Source: Sambucus nigra
Taxonomy: Eukaryota > Streptophyta > Magnoliopsida > Dipsacales > Adoxaceae
Direction: 5' to 3'
Assembly (NCBI GenBank): GCA_949130495.1
Contig: OX422216.1
Location: 361,856,605-361,920,604 of the forward strand
DNA length: 64,000 bases
Part shown: piece by piece, positions 45,809 to 58,490 of the stretch
Numbering within the stretch: position 1 is the stretch's first letter
How the letters are laid out: each line of letters opens with the position of its first letter
Position numbers and translations under genes: made by a program
Notes under the pieces: model-generated
What the model was told of the DNA's origin: nothing
Databases searched by the model: none
What the model saw: the letters and a program-made list of their open reading frames with translations, nothing else

Positions 45809-48170
45809 ATCCTTGGGTTACTCTAGTCTTGTTCATGAAAAAAGAAGGACATATAATTGAGAAGGGGTATCGATTATAGAGAGTTGAACAAGGTCACTAT
45901 ATGAAAGAGGTTTCCATTACCCTATGTGGATCATCTATTAGACTAATTGTGGGATGTTTTACACTTATCTAAGATTGATTTGAGGTCGGGGTACCATCAG
46001 TTAAGGATTCGAGAACAAGATGTTCGGAACACATCATTTTTTATGAGATACGATTCTTATGAGTTCATGGTTATGACTTTAGGTCTAACCAATGCAACAT
46101 GTATCGCCATCGATTAATTCATGTGTTCTCAAAGAGAGACAAGCCTCTAAGAAATTTGAAGTGAAAGGGTGTACCATTTGTTTAGGATAATGCTTTTTGA
46201 TAGACCTTTCATGAGTTAAAGGTCAAATTGACTTCGTCTCTTATGCTCGCCATACATCATGGGGGAATATACTATAAGTACTTTGGTAAGGCATCCTTGA
46301 GTGGATCACGAGTTTTATTGATGCAGGGGGAGAGACCAATAGTTACTGACTCCCTAAAGATTAAGCCTCATGAAGAGAATTCCCTACCCATGATGGGGAG
46401 TTAGTAGCTGTAGTGTTTTCATTATGCATTTGGAGACATTATCTTTTGGGTGATAAATTTTTAGTTGTTTATAGACCACAAATGTTTATACTACTTGTTA
46501 ACACAGAGGGAGTTGAACATGAAGTAGCACAGATGGCTCAAGTTTGTGAAGACTATTAGGTTGATGTTCAGTACCACCCAGGAAAGGCGAATGTAGTGGC
46601 AGATGCCTTGAGCCATAAACTAGAAGTCAATTCGAGGTGGAAGGTGTAGTGGTGTTCTATTTATACAAATGAAGAGCTATCACGTTCCTTTATAGCAGTT
46701 CTAGTAATTACACCTGAAATCATCATTAGGGTTGTGAAGGTAAACATAGGGGATTCTTTTTATCAGAAGAAGGCCAGGTTATTGTTAACGGAGAGAGAAG
46801 AGCATTATTCAATTAGTTCTAATGGAATTACGACGAATAATTATGATGAGTTAGTAGTTCCAGAAGGTGAGGAATTATGACAAATAGTTATGATGGAGGC
46901 GCGTGGTTCATAATTTTTTTATTCTTTTGAGGGGGTATAATATGTAACAGGACATGGTTCACATTTTTGCGTATAAGATGTACTAGGAAATGAGATGCCC
47001 AGTATTGGTAGGCCGTCATGATTAAGGACATTGTAATTTCTATGTCCAAATTTTCCACGTGCCAAATGGCAAAGGTGGTCCATCAGCGACCAAGTAATAT
47101 TCTACAACCTCTCAAGATCCCGATGTAAAAATGGAAGAGAATTTCTATGGACTTTATTACAGTATTACCTATGTCACATCGGGGACACAATTTCATCTAC
47201 GTTTTAACAAAGGTGACTCATTTCTTACCAGTCCAGACAAACTATACTTTCGAGCAGTATGCCAAGCTCTTCCCGATAGAGATTGTGAAGCTACATAGTA
47301 TACCATTTAATATCATGTTAGATAGGGACAAGAAATTTGTGCCTGACTTTTGGAGAGTTTTTAGTAGTCCTTAGAGGCATAGTTGAGGTTTAGTCCCTCG
47401 TATCACCCACAGACGGATGGTCAGACTGAGAGGGTGAATCATATGTTGTAGGATATATAATGTATGTGAATTTTGGACTTCAAGAGTAGTTATGAGAAGT
47501 AGTTGTATCTAGTGGATTTTGGTTACAATATCACTTTCTCTCTTGTTGGTTAGAGTGGGGAATAATAAGATTCTCGAACCAGAATTCATTCTGAATGCAT
47601 CGTAGAAGGTAGATATGATCAAGGATATAATTTAGATTACCTAGGATTGACAGCAGAGTTGCGCTGATGTGGGGAGGAGACACTTGGATTTTGAGGTTGG
47701 AGATCAGGTGCTACTCAGGGTATCTCTAATAAAGGGAATGATATGGTTTGGGAAGAAGGGGAATTTTCTCCTCTATATGTAGGACCATTTGGTATCATCG
47801 AGAGGATTGGATTAGTGTATTATCGATGAGCATTACCAAATCACTTGTAAATGATCCACAACATTTTCAAAGTCTAGACACTATGGAGGTTATTTAAGGA
47901 AGAAGTATCTTACCTACACATAGATATTGATGAGATAGAGTTCCATTCCGACGTGAGTTATGAATAGAAACATGCCCCCATCTTGGACTGTAGGGAGAGT
48001 AACCTTCATTATAAAGTAGTTTCTTTAGTACACGTTCAGTGGGGACACCACAATAAGGATGATTCGACATGGGAGAGGGAGGTTAACAAGTAAAAGAAGT
48101 ATCCAGAACTCTTCTAGTCAATTTCGTACCGAATTTTGAGGACAAAATTCAGTTATGAAGCGAGAGAATG
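45804..48170 (+). pseudogene. Del/Tekay-type pol, RT to chromodomain end, heavily decayed
   Basis: It continues 42485-42868. Recognisable pieces are RT ([24 protein letters not shown] at about 45970-46010), RNase H (LKIKPHEEN at about 46360), the tether and connection (YHPGKANVVADALSH at about 46570) and integrase (MDFITVLPMSHRGHNF at 47147 and HPQTDGQTERVN at about 47407). A chromodomain-like tail (STWEREVNK, KKYPELF) follows at about 48065-48110. Stops and indels are frequent, so this is an old copy. It ends with GAGGACAAAATTC, the usual end of this lineage. Confidence 0.8.
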
Positions 48171-49008
48171 GTGAAATAACCTATCAATCTAAAGTGTCAA
48201 TTTAAGATGAAAAACTCTTTTAACTCTTTAAGAAAACCAATTTTGAAAACTGATTTAAATTGCAACACACACTCATAAATAAACAGCGATTTGTGATGAT
48301 GTTGCACAAATAAAAATAAGTTAGAAAGATATGAGGAAGAGTAAAAAGGAACATAATATTTGTTCACGTGGAAATCAACAAGTGGAAAACCTCGTGTTCT
48401 TTAGTACCAAGATAACACACGCACCCAAGTCCACTATTACCAATCCTTAATTATAGAATACAGTCCCACAAGTGTACAAGAATTTAAATTAAGCACATAC
48501 AACCAGTACAACAAGCCTAATCTAAATATAACCCCACTTATTGAAAATCAGCAACCCAATAACGCCAAGTCAGTGAAAACTTGGAACTCACACAATCCCA
48601 CAAACAACACTAGTGAATCAATGAAATTGCAAACACCAACAACAAAATTAATAATTAGGTTTTCATTAAAAACTCACACACATATTAAATCCACCTAGTT
48701 ATAATGAATGCAAGAAAAAATGTTCCACTTAAGAGGATATAAACAGGTATAAGTAGGATAATAAAAAAATTAAATAGAAATTGTTTTTATGCTTAAGTAA
48801 TTTTTAAACACCCAAGTTTATATTTTTGGTTAAACAAAGTTTACCACAATAAAATCACTTTAAACAAATTTGGATAAAAAATGTTTTCACAAACTAAAAC
48901 AAAAAAAATGTTAGACACAGTTGAATTAGAACACCAATCAGAATATTTCTTTTTAGATCTAAATGGCTTAGAGATGGTTTTACACAAGCACAAATCCAAA
49001 GTTTAGAT

Positions 49009-49011
<3 letters not shown>
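48171..49011. other. Unassigned AT-rich segment, possible LTR remnant
   Basis: No ORF. It begins TGAAATAACC just after the end of the Del pol. It includes CACGTGGAAATCAACAAGTGG and similar plant-LTR-like text, but no matching second copy in the window proves an identity. It resembles the 5'-untranslated style of the SIRE LTR at 56218-58187 only loosely. Confidence 0.3.

Positions 49012-49058
<47 letters not shown>
49012..49058. repeat. TA dinucleotide microsatellite
   Basis: About 23 TA units lie directly at the edge of the copia LTR. The LTR appears to have inserted in or next to it. Confidence 0.95.
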
Positions 49059-49066
<8 letters not shown>

Positions 49067-50342
49067 AACCAAAAAGATAATAAATTGGTACGACTTATAT
49101 GGATGCTGAGGTGTGAGTTAGACTCATAGTCCTAAGACAGAATTATCGCCCTCACTTTAACTAGTGATGCCTCGAGACTCAAATAATTGTCCTCAAGATT
49201 CAATAGTATAGTTCATCCAATTGAAGCACTTAATGGATGACTTTAGAACCACACAAATGTTGCAAAATAATTAGAGTTTGAAGCAATACGTCTTTGAGAG
49301 AGAGAGAGAGAGAGAGAGAATTCAATTAAAAACTGATCTCCAAACCCTTTACTTAAATCCACTCCCCTAAAAGTGGATGACCACTTATCCCACTAAACCA
49401 CTCTCAACGGCTATATACAAAACGAGTTTTAATTTTAATTATAAAACATTTTTTAATTAATTAAATAAAATGAGTTTTAATATTAATTAAAATAAAATTA
49501 ATTAATGACAAATTTAAAAATTAGCCGATTTTGGCCACAAGACCCAAGTACCAAGTCCCAAGTCTTGATATATAATATAATACTTATATATCTATTTAAG
49601 TATAATTATCCCAAATCCTCCTAAATGACCTTAGTGGGACTTGAACCCATGACGTCAAACAAGGGAAGCTCAAAAGTTGCCACTAGGCTACAAGTACTTA
49701 TTGTGAGTGTATGATTTAGACCAATAAATATACACAAACACACAACAATCCCACACGTGAATGAAATACGGGCAGAAGAAATAAATGAAAAGCTCTGGGC
49801 AATAAAAATGTCATTAATTGGCAAAGGTGCCTTTTGGACTTGAACCTTACTTAGTGTTTGTCCATTGAGCTTACAAATTATTCAGTGAAATACATATTTT
49901 GAACTGACCAGTTATTTTGGTAAACCAGTTTAATAGACTACACACATGACCCTTTAAGACACTTGTGGTTCAAAACAGTTTTGCTCATTAAGGCCATAAG
50001 CTATATCCCAATATCACGAGGGCTCTAGGAAATTCCGCCACAATTCCCATAGGTAGAGGCACCACTACCACACTCACTTAGGGGAATCTATCAAGAACGT
50101 CCGGTTACATCCCGCTTGAAAATCCAATCGATAGATTCATTAAGAGTTTATCTCAACCTTTGTCATTACAGGTAGAACTACTACCATTATTATTAACACC
50201 ATAGGAATAAGACAATGATAAGTCTTTGTAGGGATTATATATAATCATACACAATTAGTTTTCCCATGAAACCTATATCCTGGGATCTCCATTCAGATTG
50301 GGTATTCATCATGGTGATTTTACTCATTAGGCTTTAAGCCCA
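49059..50342 (-). repeat. 3' LTR of copia element C1 (1,284 bp)
   Basis: Direct repeat of 54289-55590. On the minus strand it starts TGGGCTTAAAGCC and ends GGTTTTCCCGCA. It contains a GA microsatellite (about 49295-49319). Differences from the other LTR are frequent, including small indels, so the insertion is not recent. Confidence 0.8.
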
Positions 50343-50344
50343 TC

Positions 50345-50375
<31 letters not shown>

Positions 50376-50980
50376 ACTCGATGTTTTGTAAATGATATCT
50401 CTTGAAAATCCTTTGGTCAATGGATTAGCTAAATTATCATTTAACCTCACAAAGTCAATGGTTATAATACCATTAGATATGAGCTGTGTCACACTATTAT
50501 GCCTACGATGAATATGTCTTGACTTTCTGTTGTAGAAGTTGTTTCTTGCTTTTTCTATTGCCGCTTGGCAATCACAATGTATAAGTATCGCGGGTACAGG
50601 TTTAGGCCACATCGGAATGTCTGCCAGAAATGTCCTCAGCCACTTGGCTTATTCACCTGCTTTTTCTAAAGCTATGAATTCAAACTTCATTGTTGACCTC
50701 GCAATGCATGTCTGTTTTGAGGATTTCCACGATACGACGGCCCCGCCTAATGTCAATACATATCCACTTGTAGATTTGGATTCCTCTAAGTTTTAAATTC
50801 AATTAGCAATATTATAACCTTCAATCACATTAGGATAAGAGAAATTATATAAAGCATAATCCAACGTAAATTCCAGGTATCTCAATACTCTATTAAGTGC
50901 ATTCCAATGATCATTTTTAGGATTACACGTATATCTACTCAATCTCCCTACTGTATATGCAATATCAGGTCTGGTGCAAT
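50343..50980 (-). pseudogene. RNase H and 3' end of copia element C1
   Basis: The frame 50612-50334 shows ILIHCDCQAAIEKARN, KSRHIHRRHN and NPLTKGFSRD, the copia RNase H signatures. Upstream (about 50640-50980) [16 protein letters not shown] is broken by stops. The coding end runs into a CA tract and an 18-base C run (50344-50361) that occupies the place of the polypurine tract. Confidence 0.75.
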
Positions 50981-51018
50981 TTATAATGTAAATTAGGCTA
51001 CCAATAATTCTTGAATAT

Positions 51019-51969
51019 TCAAGTTGTGGTAGTTTCGCCTTTGTTTTTCTTTAAATTACTATTTGGATCATATGGAGTTCTAGCAGGAGTAGATTCATAT
51101 TGATTGAATTTCCTTGACACACTTTCTATATAATGTACTTGTAATAATTTGATTCCCATATAATATCGTATTATTTTGATTGCCAAAATGAAATCTTCTA
51201 CTCCCAATTCTTTCATATCAAATTGTTCACAAAACATCTTCTTAGTAGTTTTTATAATACTCATATGTGATCCAAATATTATCATACCATCAACATATAG
51301 GAAAACAATCACACAAGCATCTCTATGGCCCTTAAAATACACGAATTTACTAGATTCATTTATTTTAAATCCATTATTAATCTTTACTTGATCAAATTTT
51401 TCATGCCACGGCTTAGGGACTTGTTTTAGTCCATATAAGGATTTAACTAGCTTGTAAACTTTGTTTTCTAATCCCTTTACAACAAATCCTTCCAGTTGAT
51501 CCATATAAATTTTCTCTTCTAATTCTGCATTTAAAAAGGCAGTTTTAGCATCCATTTGATGAATTTCCACTTTATAAATGGATGAGAAGGAAACTAAAAT
51601 TCTAATAGAAGTAATTCGTGTAACCGGAGAATAAGTGTAAAAGAAATCGATTCCCTCCTTTTGTTTATATCCTTTGGCTTCTAACCTAACCTTATATTTT
51701 TCTATGGATCCATCAAGTTTCATTTTTCTTTTAAAAATCCATTCAGACCATGTTGTTTTACAACCTGGTTGCAAACTAACTAAATACCAAGTGTCATTTT
51801 GAATAATTGATTCTATTTGACCCTCTTTCCAAAATGGAGCTTCAAGAGAATTACGAGCATCATGATAATTGAGGTTCCCCCTCAAACAAAAATGAAATAT
51901 AATCAGGCCCAAAATATTTTTCTTTCTTACGTCTTTTACTTTTCCTAAGTTCTTGTATTTCCATTTCAT
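51019..51969 (-). pseudogene. Reverse transcriptase of copia element C1
   Basis: A 316-residue open frame with the copia RT blocks WIFKRKMKLDGSIEKYKVRL, HQMDAKTAFLNAELEE (first catalytic Asp kept) and VKSLYGLKQVPKPWHEKF. The palm motif reads YVDGM (residues 225-229) where YVDDM is expected, so the second catalytic Asp is lost and the enzyme should be dead although the frame is open. The hinge with integrase (about 51970-52260) is damaged. The sequence style fits the Tork/TAR group. Confidence 0.85.
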
Positions 51970-52268
51970 TTTCTTGCCTACTACTAGATGGATTATTCAT
52001 TTTTGAAGGAGAATCCTCAAGTCTAGTAGTGGGGTTATGTGGAAAAATATGTTCAAAGAGTTCTGCATCACGATATTTAATAATAGTGTTTGTAAATACA
52101 CTACTATATCTGATTTAAACACAAGGAACCTATATGTTCTACTATTTGGAGCATTACCTATAAATACACAATCAATAGTTTTAGGTCCAGTTTAATTCAT
52201 TTAGGTGGAGGCAAAACTACCTTAGCTAAATACACACACACTTTTAAGTATTTGTATGAAGTCTTTCA

Positions 52269-53093
52269 TCATTTCCACAATTCGTAAGGTGATTTATCTG
52301 ATTTTTTAGGAGGAATTTTATTTAAAATATAACAGGCTAAATGTACCGCTTCACCCCATAAATTGTGAGTAAGACCCGAGTTGTTTAACATAACATTTAC
52401 CATAGCCTTTAGCGTTTGATTTTTACGTTCTTGCACACCATTTTGTTGTGGACAATATGGTGCCGTAGTATGATGTATTATGCCATTTATTTTACAAAAA
52501 TCATTAAAAGGCTCATAATATCCTCCTCCTCTATACGATCTCAAAATTTAAATTTTTTGATTTAGTTGATTTTCAACTTTTGTTTTATGTAGTTTGAATT
52601 TATCAAGTGCTTCATCCTTAGATCTCAAAAGATACACATAACATGTGATCATCTATAAAGGTGATAAAATATTTTTTCCCACCCCTTGTTTGAATTCCTT
52701 TTAAGTCACACAAATCGGTATGAATAAATCCTAAAATTTCAGTGGAGTATTGTACACTTTTAAAAGGGTTTCTTTTAAATTTTGATTCAACACATATTTC
52801 ACATTTTTTTCCGACATTTGCAGGAAATTTAGGCATATCTCCTAAATTCATTAATCTTCTAAGTGAAGAAAAATTAACATGTCAATTTTACTATGCCACA
52901 AATATAAGGAATCAGAGAGATAAGAAGAAGAATTAACTACATTAAAAACAGAGTCAACAGTTACATTTAGTTTTATCAATCCCTTACACATATAACCCTT
53001 TCCCATAAACACCCCATTTTTACTTAAAACAAACTGCTCAGATTCAAAAATAATTTTAAAACCCTTTTCACTCAACAGCGAGCCTGAGACCAA
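52269..53093 (-). pseudogene. Integrase of copia element C1
   Basis: The N-terminal zinc-binding part and GAG-pre-integrase region lie in 53093-52618 (LWHSKIDML, CEICVESKFKRNPF, IHTDLCDLKG with the first Asp). A gap with stops follows. Then 52544-52269 shows HHTTAPYCPQQNGVQERKNQ with the catalytic Glu, and SPYELWK. The SDRGGE block is frameshifted near 52545 (only RGGGYYE remains). Confidence 0.75.
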
Positions 53094-53157
53094 AGTTTTC
53101 TAATTTCGGGCACGTGTAACACCTCATTTGATGCCAGGACTTTTCTAGAAGTGAATT

Positions 53158-54242
53158 TTAAATCCACCTTCCCTTTCCCAGTAATAGCAACCACTGAAGA
53201 ATTGCCCATATAGAGATTTCATCACTTCCTACCAACTCGTAGTAGGATAAAACACTCCAGTCTCCACAGAAGTGTGGGGTGGCCCCAGTGTCCACCCACC
53301 AATCCTTAGTGTTGCTAACCAAGTGTGCTTCTGAAATAACAGCAGAAAAATTATCAGTTTCAACAATTGAAGCTTGTGCACCCCCATTAGGTTTTTTAAA
53401 TCTGTCATTGTTTTTCCTTTTGAAGTAATCTTGGGCTCGATGTCTAGGTTTACCATAAACGAAACAGCCTCCTCCAAATTTCTCAATCCCACCTTTAGGT
53501 TTCGTAGAATTATTTGGTGCTTTTCCCTTTCCATTAAATTTATTTTGGTACTTATTTGTCTTGAACTGATGTTTGACCCCTCCCCCCACTACTTTAAAAA
53601 ATGTTTGCTTTAGAAGGCATAGCCATAGAAACGTCCCTTTTTTCCCTAACACAATTATCCTCTTCAATTCTAAGTCTAAGAGTGAGATCTTCTATAGTCA
53701 TATCTTTACGTTTATGTTTAAGGCCATTTCTAAATTCTTTATCGGAAGGGGGAAGTTTCTCAATAACAGAAGCGACTTGATAACCTTTACTAATTGGCAT
53801 ACCCTCAGCATGAATTTTGTGAATAATGACTTGAAGTTATTGCAATTGTGACAAAACTAATTTTTCGTCAACCATTTTAAAATCCTAAAAATTACTCACA
53901 ACAAAAATCTTGCTTACAACATCTTCAGTATTACATTTCTTATCTAACATCAACCATAACGCTCTAGCAGTGGGGACAATAAAAAACATCATATAGAGAA
54001 TCATCCAATTTGTTCATAATATGATTTTTGCACATAAAATAAGATTTTTCCCAGTGTTGATTAACAACAGTTTTTGCAGGTTCGGTCTCTTCATAATTAT
54101 CTTCCTTAATTTCCAACGTGTGATAAAGTTCCAACAAATTCAAATAAAATTTCATCTTTTGTTGCCAACGTTTAAAATTCAAACCAACAAATTTCTAAGG
54201 CCTAGAAGAGGCAATTGCTGCTGCATCAAATTTTCCCATCAT
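53158..54242 (-). pseudogene. gag: gag and protease of copia element C1
   Basis: It starts at ATG 54242 (MMGKFDAAAIASSRP, then a stop). It continues as MNFKRWQQKMKFYLNLLEL, the classic copia gag opening. The zinc knuckle reads CFVYGKPRHRAQDY, with the second and last Cys both replaced by Tyr. The protease motif is WWVDTGATPHFC (53300-53265). Several frameshifts divide the region at about 53600 and 53960. Confidence 0.75.
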
Positions 54243-54288
54243 AAGAATATAAAATTACGTTTATGTCTTAGATTGTTATATGCGTATA

Positions 54289-55590
54289 TGGGAAAACCAA
54301 AAAGATAATTAATTGGAATGACTTATTTGGATGCTGAGGTGTGTGTTAGACACAGTCCTAAGACAGAAATATCGCTCGCACTTTAACTAGTGATGTCTCG
54401 AGCCTCAGATAACTATCCCCAGGATTCAACATCATAGTTCATATGATTGAAGCACTCAATGGATGACTTTAGAACCACACAAATGTTGCCCAAAAATTGG
54501 AGTTTGAAGAAATACGTTTTTGGGAGAGAGAGAGAGAGAAAAAATTCATTTCGAAACAGATCTGCAAACCCTTACTTAAAGGGATGCAGAATCCACTCGC
54601 TCCCCCAAAAGTGGATGACCCTTTCACCCACTAAACATCTCAATGTCTATATACAAAACGAGTTTTAATTGTAATTATAAAACATTTTTTAATTAAGTAA
54701 GTAAATCGATTTTTTGTATTAATTAAAATTGAATCAAATAAAATTAATTAAGGACAAATTTAAAAATTAATCGATTTTGGACCCAAGACCCATTCCCAAG
54801 TCCCAAGTATTGATATATAATATAATATTTATATATCTATTTAGGTATAATTATCCCAAATCCTCCTAAATGCCCTTAGTGGTACTTGAACCCATGACCT
54901 CAAATAAGGGAGACTCAAAAGTTACCACTAGGATACAAATACGTGTTGTGAGTATATCATTGACACCAATAAATGTACAAAAACAAACAATAATCCCCCA
55001 CATGAACGAAATATGAGAAGAAGAAATAAACGAAAAGTTTTGGACCATAAAAATGTCATTAATAGGTAGAGGTGTCTTTTGGACTTGAACCTTGCTGAGT
55101 GTATGTCCATTGGGCTTACAAACTATTCAGTGAATTACATATCTTGAACTCACCAGTTATTTTGATAAACTAGTTCAATAGACTACAGACATGACACTTT
55201 AACACACTTTTAGTTCGAAATAATTTTTCTCGTTAAGGCCATAAGATATATCCCAGTATCATGAGCGCCCCAGGGAATTTTCTCACAATTCCCATAGGTA
55301 GCGGCCCCACTACCACACTCACTTAGGTGAATCTATCAAGAACCTCCTGTCACATCCCTCTTGAAAATCCAAGCCATAGATTAATTAATACTTTAAATCA
55401 ACATTTGTCATTAAAGGAAGCACTACAATTATTATTATTAACACCATAGGGATAAGACAACGATAAGTCTTTGTAGTGCTTACATATAATCATCCACAAT
55501 TAGTTTTCCCATGGAACCTATATCCTGGGATCTCAATTCAAATAGGTTGGGTATCCATCATGGTGATTTTACTCATTAGGCTTTAAGCCA
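54289..55590 (-). repeat. LTR shared by two copia interiors (C1 5' LTR, C2 3' LTR)
   Basis: It matches 49059-50342 along its length. To the left lies the gag start of C1. To the right lies RNase H sequence homologous to 50343-50980. One LTR therefore serves as 5' LTR of C1 and 3' LTR of a second interior. Only about 45 bp separate it from the gag ATG, and no clear primer site is visible. Confidence 0.8.
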
Positions 55591-56215
55591 ATTCTCCTTT
55601 TTTTTTTGTAAATGATATCTCTTGACAACCTTTTAGTCAACGAATCCGCTAAATTATCATTTGACCTCACAAAGTCAATGGTTATAATACCATTAGATAT
55701 GAGATGTCTCACACTATTATGCCTGCGATGGATATGTCTTGACTTTCCGTTAAAGGACTTGTTTCTTGCTTTTTCTATTACCGCTTAGCAATCGCAATGT
55801 ATAAGTATCGCGGGTAGAATTTCATCCCACATTAGAATGTCTGCCAGAATTGTCCTCAGTCACTCGGCTTCTTAACCTGCTTTATCTAACGCTATGAATT
55901 CAAACTCCATTATTGATCTCGTAATGCATGTCTGTTTTAAGGATTTACAAGATACGGTGGCCGCCCCGCCGAATGTGAATACATATCCACTTATAGATTT
56001 GGATTCCCTCGAGTCTTAAATCCAATTAGCATCAGTATAACCTTCGATCACAACAGGATAAGAGACATAATATACAGTATAATCCAAAGTAAATTTCATG
56101 TATCTCAATACTCTAATAAATGAATTCAAATAATCAGTATTAGGATTACACGTAAATCTACTCAATCTCCCTACTCCATATGCAATATTAGGTCTTGTGC
56201 AGTTGATAACGAAAA
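55591..56215 (-). pseudogene. Truncated RNase H end of copia element C2
   Basis: Colinear with 50343-50985 but with its own differences (a T run where C1 has a C run). It carries the RNase H end in broken frames. It is cut at about 56215 by insertion of the SIRE-type LTR. Confidence 0.75.
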
Positions 56216-57345
56216 TCTGTTACTAAAGCCGTTTAATATAAAATTAAACTATTTAAGTAACTCCGAACAGTTTTTGGAAGAAACTCTTTTCTTTAAAATC
56301 AAAACTAATTAATCACAAGACGTGTTTAAAAAAATATGTACGAGATCTGTTCAAGATTTGATTAACAGGTTTGATAAATCAGTTTAAAAAACTTTAAACT
56401 CAGCACAACCAAGAATTAGATGATGAGATGTAGAAAGATTAAGAACAAGGATTTTTTACATGGTAAAACCTCACCCAACTGAGGAAACATCCACGACTCC
56501 CTCTACGGAGTAAACTAAAAATTCCACTAAAACAAATGTTAACAGTTACAAACTTTATAGCAAACATGCATAGAACTCAGACCTATATAAGTTTAGGAAT
56601 GTACCCTCTGGTGTCCTTATAACTTCTCCGCGGTTCTGATTGTTGATGTTGTTCTCCAAGTTTGTTAACTTCCAATTTGTTCAATTTCTTTATGTCGACT
56701 CTTGTTCTTGAGATCTTATTACCAACACTTTTAGTGTGGTAGGGTGATAGTGTTTGTGGAGGTGCTTTCTAACACATGCATGCACACACACACTTATTCT
56801 ATACAATAAGTCCTAACAAATTACATATAAGAACTATATGCTGTGATTTTTCTATTTCTCTTTTCTCACAAAACTTAACCTTATTTGACCTTTATAATAA
56901 TCCCAGAATCCACGGCTATCTTGCTCAGAAGACGTATCAAGATCTTAATCAATCTCAGGTTTTGAAAATATTTTTGAGATTGAAAATCACCAAGTGCGAT
57001 TCCAAACTAGGTCAAAGTTCTTGTTTCAAGAGAACTAGAAATAGAAAACATTATTGTTGATTTCAAAGTTAAAAACATTTACAGAAAAGAATCAACAATA
57101 GATTTCTCAAGTTGAGAAACAAAATATGTAAATCTAAGTGAAATGTAACATAAAGTACTCAGATCTAAAATTTCTATAAAGCAGAAACTTAGATCTAAGA
57201 AAAATGCTTAAGTTGGAAACAAGATCTAAGAACGAAGAGGTTACATCATCAAACCAACTAAACAAACCAACACTCAAACACTCAAGGTTGTGTTTGGTAT
57301 ATACAGGATTTGAGAAGAGGTTTAGGTTTGAAAAGGTTTTGACGA

Positions 57346-57367
57346 TTTAGGGTTAGGGTTAGGGTTT
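57346..57367 (-). promoter_or_regulatory. Telo-box-like motif in SIRE LTR
   Basis: On the minus strand it reads AAACCCTAACCCTAACCCTAA, about 100 bp downstream of the TATA box. AAACCCTAA telo boxes are known near the starts of plant ribosomal and cell-cycle genes. It is too short and too isolated to be telomere sequence. Confidence 0.5.
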
Positions 57368-57466
57368 CTAAATATTTCTCTCTCTTTTCTCTCTTCTCTC
57401 TCTACTCTCTCTTTTCTCTCTAAAAGGACGAAATGGGAAAAGTCTCTGATGGCTGAGGATAAAGGT

Positions 57467-57478
57467 CCTTTTATAAGG
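57467..57478 (-). promoter_or_regulatory. TATA box of SIRE LTR
   Basis: On the minus strand it reads CCTTATAAAAGG, followed by a C/T-rich stretch typical of a plant 5' untranslated region. Confidence 0.6.
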
Positions 57479-58187
57479 GGCTGAGAAGATTCGAGAATAA
57501 GGTTAAAAAACAATGGCTCAGATTGAGTCAAGGTTTATTGACTTTGATCCAAGGGTTCACGATATGCGGTGATTATAACTCTCCTGATTGGTTCATATGT
57601 GGTTCACAGGGATGATGTAAGAGCGCATGCAGATCTTTGATAAAAACAATCCAAGGGCTGTAAACAATCGCTGGTTTACTCTCTATAAAGAAACATAAAC
57701 TCAATCAGAATGCCACAAATGTTGGGCAAACATTAGATAAAAAACGCGCGTCTAAAATAAATACAAACGCACCCTGAAGTCTCTGCCGCTTTCAGATTCT
57801 ACCTAAGAAAACATTCAACCAATATAACCACCAATACATAATTGCAGATTGACCCCAAAAACTTTTAAAAACAAATTTTAATTAAAAAACCTTATTTTAA
57901 AAGTTTATAAAATCCCAAAAAAATATTAAAAAGTAATTTTAGGGATTTAAACACACTCAACATATATACACACAACTATATGAAATATGAAATGTATGAG
58001 ATAAATTCTATTGTGTGTGAGTTTTGGTAATATTGTCTAGATCAATCAAGCAAGAGGGATGAAATAGCAAACCAAACTTTGGGGTTCTTTGGTTTCTAGG
58101 ATTGACACAATTTTGTCACAATTTCCAAACTAGATGAACACTTATACAATACAGACTCAAGTGAGTCAAGAATATAAGGTGCTTCAA

Positions 58188-58202
58188 TATCCCCCTTTGG
58201 AA
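58188..58202 (-). other. Polypurine tract of SIRE-type element
   Basis: On the minus strand CCAAAGGGGGATAT lies directly before the LTR start. A second purine tract (AAATGGGGGAGAAATTTG) occurs at about 58430-58447, nearer the end of pol. Two such tracts are common in this lineage. Confidence 0.65.
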
Positions 58203-58490
58203 ATATGAGACAAAATCTCCTTTGAGTCATCTAGGACTCGTAGGGTAACAAGAATAAGGAAATCTATTCCTAAAAAAAATTCTATTTACCCATTTCCTAG
58301 AAAGTAAAAGTACATAACTCAACTAATTACAATTGAATACCCTATTACAACTGTAGAGATTAACTGTACATAATCCTGCAATGAATCACTAAGATCAAGT
58401 TGTTTAGCATATGTGAAATTCATTTGACTCAAATTTCTCCCCCATTTTGTCTCAAATAGACAAAGGGAAAAAATAGAGAGATAAAAGACA
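58203..58490. other. Non-coding tail between pol and 3' LTR of the SIRE element
   Basis: Short spacer with the second purine tract. No env-like ORF is present, although some SIRE elements have one here. Confidence 0.6.

Larger units (their letters stand above)
56218..58187 (-). repeat. 3' LTR of SIRE-type copia element (about 1,970 bp)
   Basis: On the minus strand it starts TGAAGCACCTTATATTC right after a polypurine tract and ends near AACA at 56218. It has a TATA box (57467-57478) and a telomere-like box (57346-57367) in a C/T-rich leader. The right LTR is not in the window, so the left border is inferred from loss of homology to copia C1. Confidence 0.7.

Noticed and set aside
50344..50378. 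C run followed by CA repeat as a functional signal
   Set aside because: It sits at the polypurine-tract position of copia C1, but the sister sequence at 55591-55610 has a T run instead. It looks like microsatellite expansion or a sequencing-prone homopolymer.
57346..57367. Interstitial telomere sequence
   Set aside because: Only three units, with GGGTTA rather than pure TTTAGGG, inside an LTR leader. A telo-box-like promoter element is the simpler reading.
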